Assembly: GCF_000151665.1 (NCBI RefSeq)
Contig: NW_013171831.1
Span: 62,001-126,000, forward strand
Direction of reading: 5' to 3'
DNA length: 64,000 nt
DNA from: Blastocystis hominis
Lineage: Eukaryota; Sar; Bigyra; Opalinata; Blastocystidae
A program made the position numbers and the translations under genes. The notes under the pieces are model-generated. The model had not been told where the DNA came from, did not search any database, and was given only the letters and a program-made list of their open reading frames with translations. Every line of letters begins with the position of its first letter. Position 1 is the stretch's first letter. Below, in pieces: positions 56,672 to 64,000 of the stretch.

Positions 56672-57489
56672 CACAGAATCAGGTCTAGGAATCATGGCTG
56701 TTGATAAACCATACCTCAATTTTGGATCGTACCATCCATCAATTAGATCCACTCCACTCACTTCCTTTCCATCCTTCCATTCACATTCTCGAGTTGCGAT
56801 TCCAGTCTTTTCATCAATCAAGCATCCTTTCCCTTCACGAATAAACGTTTCATTGTCTTCATCATAGCGAAATCCACCCACATAGATCGGAATTCGTTTC
56901 GTTGGATCCAAGCTATCTGCTCCGTTTTGCTTTAATTCGGTCATCGTATCTCCATTGAAACAGCGAATCACTTCTTTCAATACTCCTTTGCTCCACATCC
57001 CTTCTACAACCACATTTCCGCTTTCTTTATCGTATTCGATGCCCCAGCCTTCTTTCATTCGTCTTTCGTTGTACCCTCCGTGATACAGCAAATGTCCCGT
57101 TCTGGCTGACCAGATTTCCATTCGAAGCCCTTTCTTGTGGTAAACAAAACGTTTGCTATTCATTTGTTCCAAAATATACTCGAATCGCTCACTGAAATCG
57201 GCTCGACCATTCTTGTATCGAATAAACTCCTCCGATTTCTTTCCATTCTCGTCCTCCTTCCATTCTTGTTTCAGTACGTTATTTTCAAACAGATACACAT
57301 CACCAGTTTCTGATCGCAATAGAAATTCGTTCTTGTGCTTTCCCTGGAATCGCTGAACAGTGTATTTGATTCCACCCTTGACCAGGGTTTCAGGGTGGCC
57401 GAGCGTACCGTATCCATCCAGCAGATGCTCGGTAAAACGAAATTCAGTCAAATAGGCTATTCATTAGCATGGAAGATAACACAATACAT
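54704..57489 (-). CDS. MORN-LRR repeat protein, long paralogue with two LRR blocks
   Basis: Predicted 803 residues in twelve exons; removing 374 nt of introns leaves 2412 nt, divisible by three. A 7-nt first exon (ATG at 57487-57489) and a 26-nt intron (57457-57482) are likely but inferred, since the long exon opens at a TTG. It has MORN-like units (GWGIEYDKESGNVVVEGMW, VGGFRYDEDNE), an Ala-Pro linker (PAPAPAPAPAPAP near 56640-56670) and BspA-like LRRs. Then follow two tandem blocks, each made of the units DLPNLQSI, NLPSLQSIQLGWFAL, NLPxLTSITSVG and NIPNLQNV, one exon per unit, all phase 1. The second block repeats the whole LRR module (55197-55694 plus four exons). Internal duplication therefore doubled the LRR part. 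No signal peptide seen. Confidence 0.85.
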
Positions 57490-59156
57490 TTCCCAACCAT
57501 TTTATTTGACCAAAATAAAAAAATTATGAGAAAATCCAAAAGCACACCCAGTTTAATATCTAGTTTATATATCACCGAAACACAATTCTATTTTTCTATT
57601 GGAAATTTAGGAGTATGTATACATGGTGTAAGTTGAGCTAGAAATGCCTGCTACTCAAATTCCAACAAAAGTAGTTCTATTTGCTTCTCGATTTTTCATA
57701 TTTCTTCTATCAAATATGTCTTGCTATTTTCAAAGTGAATATTCAAAAATGAACCATTATCAATTGAGTGATGGAGCATTCGATAGGAAATATGTCGAAT
57801 CATTGCAATTCCACAATATATTCCATTGTTCATTTTGGGAAGCTTTGTTATTTTTGGTTGGGTATTCACACACATTAATAGCCTACACAATTATATGAGA
57901 AGTGAAGAACGCTATTTGGAATGTTTTTTTGTTTTTCGGAACACTTGAGAATAGAGTATCTTTGAAACAAGATTTCCTAAGCTAGTCTGTGTTTATAACA
58001 CTATTATTGGTGTTATCAGAGCTTTGTAGCTAGTTCTAAAGGAGTACAGTAGAAAACAGTTTCAGTAGTGTATTTCGCTATCTCAATATAATCCACCGAA
58101 ATAATAGGGCTCAAGAATAGTTTTACTTTGGCTTGTCGATCCAACTGGTTATGTCACTTTCGATTTGTTTCGAAGGAATTGCCTATAATGTCAGAAAATG
58201 TCCAAATTGTAGGTTTCGTTGGTTCCAAATGGACTTCGTGTATTTTCCATTAATTCCACATCTATCCTCATCTTATATTTCTAGACTAGAAAATTGTTCA
58301 TATGAACTATAGAAAACATCCTTTTTCTGGTGTTGATCAAGATTATGTGTGCTATCCATGCTTGTATCAAATGAGTTGGTTATTCTATACATAATATATA
58401 TTATTTTCCTTGTTTCTATGACCAATTGTCTTCCAGTCTTATTTCTACATATATTTTGATTCGTATGTTCATAGTTTATAATTATAGGTATTCGTATTGA
58501 TTGTGCATAGATTTGACATAATTTGTCACTCACTTTCCCTCAGTGTGTTTCACTTCTAAATTATGTCTCTACAGAGTCAATTCGTTTGTTTCGTGCTTAT
58601 AATCGAATTCCTATTATCTTTGAAACAGTAATAATCGCATTTTTTCCTACTATCGGTAAACTCATTCTACAGCTCAATCTGTCGTTGTGTAACGTGCACA
58701 CATTGATAATTATGATGTGCATCATCTTCCACAACCAACCCAATCAGTTAGTTATTAATTGTTTTCCTTTGGATTGATAGCTATTCATTCGATATCTAGA
58801 GAATAGAAATGATAGTGTATGGAATCAATCGAAAAGGAAGAAATCACTTTTCACACTTGGCTACTCTATTGTGTGGGTTGCATCTTGGTGTTGGAAGTGG
58901 AGGTTTGGCTAGATGAGCCTTTCGTTTTGCTGAGCCCCCCTTTATTTGATCTCCCCAACAATGCTCAACCACACTCGAACATGTCATTCAAATACGATGG
59001 AATTCCAATCCTCTTTTCAATCCATTATTTCGCTTATGTAATGAGTGGTAACAGTAGAAAGTCATTGAGATATTACAATTATGTATTGCTGCTGTGTTCT
59101 AAAACAATATGTTCTCGGTAGATGCAGTAGAATCATTAGTGCAATGCTAGCAAATC
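57490..59156. other. AT-rich intergenic stretch
   Basis: About 1.7 kb corresponding in position to the 24.1-26.3 kb part of copy 1 but without visible similarity to it, and without a MORN-only gene. ORFs here are short and unsupported. Confidence 0.45.
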
Positions 59157-59242
59157 AACTATCAACTCACAGCACTCTATTATTATTATCAACTAGAGTC
59201 GTTTGGTTCCTCGTTCTGGATTATTCTGTTCATGTTTCTAAA

Positions 59243-60681
59243 TCATTCCAACACCCTACACACTCTGAGTGACATATAATTGTGTATAATATGATGCATA
59301 AAACAAATAGAATAGAATACGTAAATTGCTAGAATGGTTATCATCAATACCATGTAAGATATCGAACTTGCTTTCGCTCCATCACACACCAGATTTCCAT
59401 TGACAACATCCTCTGGATTACCTTCCTTTGTGCAATGCGTGCATGTAAATCCTTCAAAGCACACACATATTCCACCTTCGCACTTTCCTCCTGTTTTCTC
59501 TGGATTATCATAGTCAGGACCAAAGTTTCCGCAGTCCTTATTCGATTCGCAACTTCCTCCTCCATGAATCATTGCTGCTGCATCGCAAACGCTCCCCACT
59601 TTATCGCATCCAGGGCATGTCCATCCTTTGTAACACTCGCATGTATGCGTTACGGGGTGGCAAATTCCACCCACTCCATTTCCGCAGTCCTGATCGGATT
59701 CACAAGCCTTCCCTCCTGTTGGTTGCGTGTCACAGCGTGCTCCTGAATACCCTTCGTCGCACACACAGATTCCTCCGAGAGTCAGAGAGCACACACCATG
59801 TTCTCCACAGTCGATTTCGTCGCAGATCTAATCATAAGAAGAAGGGTAGAAATACGTTAATTTGACAAAATTGTCCCTTGTATCCACTGTCACAAACACA
59901 TTGCCCTCCTATGCACATTCCGTACTTTCCACAGTTCACTCCATCACAAGGACATTCCTCGCCTTAGATTATTATTCCTCAATCGTTCCTACTTCCCTTC
60001 ACAATATCGATCGCTAACGAGGAGCAGTGGGAACACACGTATCCACTGTTACACATACAGCTTCCGTCAAGACAAACACCATTTCCGTAGCAATCACTGT
60101 CATCTGAGCAAGATCCCCCGCCATGAACATAATCTCCGCACTTCGCACCAATCAGAATGTCTTCGTTAAGCCCCATCGAGCAATAGGGACAAAGCCAATT
60201 GCTGTAACACACACATTGATTGTTGATGCAGAGACCTTTTCCATGGCATTCTTCGTCCTTGGTACAATAACCACCACCCCATTCAACAGAACAGATATCT
60301 ACCGTATTGTCGGATCCATCGATTAAACTAAATGAATCAATAAAATAGTCATATAGGCAACTTGCGAATAGTGGTATATTCGCCGTTTTCATCTAGAAGC
60401 AATCTTGCACCGCAGTTACTGCAACCAAATCCATCGTAACAGCTGCAATATCCCTTGCTACGTTTTCAAATATATCTTTCTCTCGTACACACATTGGCCA
60501 GACAGTGAGTCTGCCACGTCGCGAGACATTTCTAAATCCGCTGCAGGAATTCCACACTGCACATTTTTGGTACCTAACAGTTGCAGATAATGCGAGTTGA
60601 CCTACATTCCTTGCCTCCAACCTCGATAGTATTTGTAATTACAAGGAAATGAAGGATGAGTATTGAATATTGAAAAATCAT
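59243..60681 (-). CDS. EGF-like repeat type I membrane protein
   Basis: ATG at 60679-60681 opens a signal peptide (MIFQYSILILHFLVITNTIE), joined by a 28-nt intron to a Cys-rich start (CRYQKCAVWNSCSGF). At least six EGF-like or Cys-rich units follow: GYCSCYDGFGCSNCG; CTKDEECHGKGLCINNQCVC; CSDDSDCYGNGVCLDGSCMC; CGKYGMCIGGQCVCDSGY; CGEHGVCSLTLGGICVCDEG; SDQDCGNGVGGICHPVTHTC. Near the end is one membrane helix (SYMVLMITILAIYVFYSICF) with a short tail, so the repeats face outside or the ER lumen. The architecture suggests a surface adhesion or recognition protein. The last few codons run into the right edge of the segmental duplication, and the exact stop (TGA at 59243) is uncertain. Confidence 0.75.
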
Positions 60682-60791
60682 TTACCCTACATTCGATCCG
60701 CCGCTCATTGATATCTGAAGCGAAGATGACGAAAATCGGGTATATTTTTGCATTTTCAAATTCCTAAACCTTTTGCTTTTTGTTTGTTACA

Positions 60792-63368
60792 ATGCAATAT
60801 GAAGAAGAGGTGAGTATACGATACGAGAAAATTACGATGGAGGATGCAGATGCGTTCTTTTCGGCAGTTGCTGATGGTGACTTAGCTACTGTGATAAAAA
60901 TGCTGGATGAGAAACGTGCAAATGTGAACCAGACGGATTCCGATGGTTTTTCAGCTTTGATGATCTCTGCTTCCGAGGGATATGAGCAAATCGTGAAGGA
61001 GTTGATAAAGCGTAATTGCAACGTGAGCAACGTGACGGTGACGAAGAATAACACCGCTTTGTTTTTTGCTGCCAAGGCATTCGTTTTTGCATTGCTGCTG
61101 ATTCTTAGGGAGGAAATGTCAACATTGGTAAGATGATTCTGGCCAAGGACCGAAAGCTGCTCAACCAGTGCAATTCGTTAGGCGGTTTCCCTCAAACATA
61201 TGCTTTCATCATAGAAACTCCTATTTTGTGGTCCTGCTACTCAGGCCAGTACGAGTTTTTCAAATGGCTGCTAAGTGAAAAAGCCGAAGTTCGGATCGTC
61301 AGCGAAAACATCACCACCTGCCTCATCGGCGCCTGCCTGGGCCCAGAGCCCTCCCGCGCGGTTCTCGTCAAGCACATTCTCAAATTGTCGGTTCCTCTCT
61401 CTCCACTCCCCTGCAGATTCCCCAAACTGCTCGACATCCAAGACGTCGACGGCCAGACCGCGCTGCACGTCGCCGCCTCCGTCGGCAACGCCGCCTGCGT
61501 GAAGCTGCTCCTCGACGCGGGAGCGGACAGCACGCTGCGCGACGCCGAGGGCCTGACGCCGCTGCAGGTAGGATTCCCGCGGGGATGTGAGTGGCAGCAG
61601 GCGGAGAAATCGTGCTTCCCCGAGTGCGCGGAGATGCTGGAGGCGAAGTGGAAGGAGCTGGAGGAGCGCGCGAGGGAGGAAATGGAGGAGCTGCTGCGCA
61701 TGGAGGGTTTCGACCCGAAGGAGTGGGCGTTTCGGAGAGAGAGTGAGGGACAGAATGGAGAAAAAGGGGAAGAAGGGAAGGAGGAAGGCGAGGAAGCAGG
61801 CCAAGGAGCCCGCGGCGGTGAGCGCGGTGAACACGCTGCACAGGGAGTTTCAGTGCGATCGGTGTCGCAACGGGAAGGAAATCGAGGGCGTTCGCTACTC
61901 CTGCAAGGTAGGGGTGCAGAAATCGGGCCGATTTTGGGAGTAGGAGTGCGAGGATTACGATCTCTGCGCCGCCTGCTTCCAGCACGTGAGGGAGTTTCAC
62001 CCGCATAGGCGGTTCGTGGCGTACGCTCCCCCGCAGAAAGATGTGTTCGGCAACTGGAAGCAGCCCAAGGGAAAAGAGGTGGTGCTTCAGGATGAAACGC
62101 CCGAGAAGAGCGAAACGCCCGAGAAGAGCGAAACTCCCGAGAAGAGCGAAACTCCTATCAAGGATGAAACTCCTGTCAAGGACGAAACGCCCACCAAGGA
62201 TGAAACTCCTACCAAGGATGAAACTCCTACCAAGGATGAAACTCCTGTCAAGGATGAAACGCCCTCAAAAAATGAAACTCCTTCTGTGGAAACTCCCACC
62301 AAGGATGAAACCCCCGCCATTCAGCCGTCCCAAACGGAGGAATCGTGGAAAACGGTGAGGGAGAAACCCCGAAAAAGTAGAAACAGTGGAACCGTGGAAA
62401 TGGAGGGAAGGAAAAAGGCCCCAACTCTGCCAAAACTCAACTACAAAAAAATCATACAGAAATCGTTGAAACCCGCGGAACCCATTCCCGCGGTTATCAC
62501 AGGACCCATCCCTCCTGCAGCACCCGCCACTTCGGCTTCGCCTGCTTCGCCTGCTTCGTCTGCTTCGCCTGCCGCGCAACCCGCGCAAACCGCGCAAGCC
62601 GCACCGTCTTCCAACCCACCGAATGAAACTCCCAAAACCGAATCCAAATTAATAAATGAAACTCCCTCGTTAACGTCGTTTCTTTCTTCGCTTCCGCCCC
62701 TTCAAGACACGCTTCCCACCGATGAAACTCCCTCACAAGACTATGAAACTCCCTTCCATCGATTCCCCGCGGGGATCTCTTACAACCTTGATTTCGATTA
62801 TGGACAGGCGTATGGATTTGGGTCGTTTGATGCCAGTATGGCCCCATACCCCTATTATTACAACACTCCCGATCCCTTGTCGTATCCGTTCCAATCGAGT
62901 TTCCCTCCCAAAACACATTACGGAGAATGGAGGGAACGCGAAATGGATTTAGAACGAGATTCCTGGTTCCTTCCGATGAGGGAGGATTATAGAGATGTGA
63001 GAAATGAATATTTTGGACATAGCAATAATAATAATAATAATAATAATAATGGGATGAATTATTCAAATGAAGAATTACAGGTAAGAGAAGATGGAGGGAA
63101 ATGATGAGTAGAAAGTTTTGGAAAAGTCGAATCCGTCGGCAAGAGCTTCGGGAATTACCGTTGCACAGTATTTGGGACTCGATCTGGACTCTGCAACCGA
63201 TGCTCAACTTTCGATTTTGATGGATATGCACATGGAGGTACGAGAAGATAGGAAACATAAATTGCATAGGCTATAAAGCAGATTACTGGAATGAAAGTGA
63301 GATTGGCAAGAACTGCTGAAAGACAAAAGATGATGTATAGAAAAGATGTGCCATATGATGAAATGTAA
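60792..63368 (+). CDS. Ankyrin-repeat, ZZ-finger and ETP-repeat protein
   Basis: About 795 residues, several short introns (61083-61108; a 33-nt one after TPLQ; a 36-nt one inside the ZZ finger). N-terminal ankyrin repeats (DSDGFSALMISASEGYEQIV, ETPILWSCYSGQYEFFKWLL, DVDGQTALHVAASVGNAACV) are followed by a helical linker. A ZZ zinc finger comes next (FQCDRCRNGKEIEGVRYSC, ECEDYDLCAACF, HVREFHPH), the Cys/His spacing being complete only after splicing. Then about sixteen (K)xETP pentamers, a Pro/Ala-rich stretch, poly-Asn, and a C-terminal domain GITVAQYLGLDLDSATDAQL with a basic end. The start could be 60792 or 60837. Function unknown; the parts suggest a scaffold that binds other proteins. 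TGTTTGTT follows the TAA by 11 nt. Confidence 0.75.
62091..62320 (+). repeat. ETP-pentamer coding repeat
   Basis: About sixteen 15-nt units coding (S/D)ETP(E/T/V/I)K in the ankyrin-ZZ gene. Early units read KSETPE and later ones KDETPT or KDETPV, which suggests two rounds of expansion. Further single ETP motifs follow at 62627, 62660, 62725 and 62743. TP dipeptides make it a dense potential site for proline-directed kinases. Confidence 0.9.
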
Positions 63369-63379
63369 GTCTTTTCCTT

Positions 63380-63387
63380 TGTTTGTT
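63380..63387 (+). terminator. TGTTTGTT polyadenylation motif
   Basis: Exact motif 11 nt after the stop of the ankyrin-ZZ gene. Confidence 0.7.
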
Positions 63388-63451
63388 TATATTCACGTGC
63401 TCGGTGATCACTGTCTTATATGATTCATTAAACATACTATTGGTTATTATA

Positions 63452-63723
63452 ATGGATACAAAGAAGGAAGACGCTATCCGACAACTAAAATTATTGGTCG
63501 GGTCTCTATCCTCCATGCATAGAGTTCGCGTAGTGACAGCCATTATATTCTACTCTAGAACTATTTAATCGAACATCCAGACCGTATTCCAGAGTACATT
63601 GAACAACTTTCTGCTTCTCTTGACAAAGAAGTGGGCTCGGAGAATAGCTATTCACTCTAGATCCTGGATGTTTTATTCTCGGACGATGGCCGTGTGTTAG
63701 CCGATATCCTCACCAATCTCTAG
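63452..63723 (+). CDS. Small three-exon protein of unknown function
   Basis: Predicted 70 residues. ATG at 63452-63454 (MDTKKEDAIRQLKLLVGSLS), introns 63530-63558 (29 nt) and 63631-63660 (30 nt), both phase 0, stop TAG 63721-63723. It is acidic and probably all helical (YLIEHPDRIPEYIEQLSASL, ILDVLFSDDGRVLADILTNL). The two clean introns at standard length argue that it is real. Family not recognised. It could be a subunit of a larger complex. Confidence 0.6.
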
Positions 63724-63793
63724 TTTTCTGTTTCTTACAAACACAATTCTACAATCTATCAATAGTAATTTCACTCTCTCCCTCTCCTTCTCC

Positions 63794-64000
63794 TTATTCG
63801 CTCATCCTTCTCAACATGTCCACAATAAAGTCATGATCTTCGTCCTGCCATCGTCCCTGCACCAGATTCAAATACTGTTCCAGCAGCCCTCGTACATTAC
63901 ACGACAGCAAATACAGCCGCGTCGCATCATCACACTCGCAAATAAAGTTGCAAATCACCACCATCGACCGCCTCGCCGCCTCGAATTCGATCGAACTCGA
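63794..64000 (-). CDS. 3' end of a gene running off the window
   Basis: The last 68 codons, ending SE and TAA at 63794-63796. The visible sequence (ARRSMVVICNFICECDDATR, LYLLSCNVRGLLEQYL, DFIVDMLRRMSE) is helical and amphipathic, like the end of an armadillo/HEAT-type protein. Too little is present to name it. It is convergent with the 70-residue gene, with 70 nt between the stops. Confidence 0.6.
   Translation of the reverse strand, partial: SSSIEFEAARRSMVVICNFICECDDATRLYLLSCNVRGLLEQYLNLVQGRWQDEDHDFIVDMLRRMSE

Larger units (their letters stand above)
50094..59266. repeat. Segmental duplication, copy 2
   Basis: Direct copy of 17660-26376. The left junction (CCAACTACTATG) follows the TFIIH p52 gene by under 200 bp and cuts into one of the element's plus-strand genes. 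The right end (59157-59266) falls at the 3' end of the EGF-like gene. Confidence 0.9.

Noticed and set aside
58819-59121. A 100-codon plus-strand ORF starting MESIEKEEITFHTW
   Set aside because: No family, no short introns or TGTTTGTT, and no counterpart in the matching part of duplication copy 1.

Overview
The window is a compact protist nuclear genome, and the sequence points to Blastocystis (an anaerobic gut stramenopile) or a close relative. Two observations carry this. Almost every recognisable gene is cut by GT..AG introns of about 26-40 nt, and removing them by eye restores a reading frame divisible by three in some seventeen independent genes. An exact TGTTTGTT lies just downstream of many stops (8557, 13733, 42940, 43698, 49929, 63380 on +; 32201 on -), which is the polyadenylation-associated motif known from Blastocystis. 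TOM70 and a leader-bearing EF-Ts fit its mitochondrion-related organelle.

Layout. 0-6 kb: subtilisin-like protease (-), a MORN-LRR gene (+), an SCP/FCP1-type phosphatase (-). 6.6-14 kb: TOM70 (+), an overlapping unknown gene (-), a small membrane protein (-), an ABHD17-like hydrolase (-) whose 3' exons were recently copied 1.35 kb away, and an MRH-domain ER lectin (+). 14-20 kb: a 5S rRNA gene, then remains of Polinton-like elements. 20-26.4 kb: spacer, MORN-LRR gene, MORN-only gene. 26.5-29.2 kb: a GC-rich FN3 gene. 30-32 kb: another Polinton fossil and a second 5S gene. 32-39 kb, all on -: EF-Ts, a ubiquilin-like protein, and a U-box E4 ubiquitin ligase carrying ZZ fingers. 39.7-40 kb: two identical tRNA-Glu(UUC) genes. 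40-50 kb: RAD17, USB1, a GOST-type seven-helix protein, ribosomal protein eS27, a multi-module unknown protein (-) and TFIIH p52. 50.1-59.3 kb: second copy of the 17.7-26.4 kb block. 59-64 kb: EGF-like surface protein (-), ankyrin-ZZ-ETP-repeat protein (+), a 70-residue protein (+) and the end of a further gene (-).

The main large-scale event is a direct segmental duplication, about 8.7-9.2 kb per copy and 32 kb apart, holding Polinton remains, a long non-coding spacer and MORN-LRR genes. In those MORN-LRR genes each C-terminal repeat unit is one exon bounded by phase-1 introns, a layout that lets repeats be added or lost without breaking the frame. Housekeeping genes are GC-rich and tightly packed (RAD17 and USB1 are separated by 84 nt), while the accessory family, spacers and fossils are AT-rich.

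Exon structures were worked out by eye and most are untested. Boundaries are least certain for the FN3 gene, the GOST gene, the subtilase, and the 5' end of the phosphatase.
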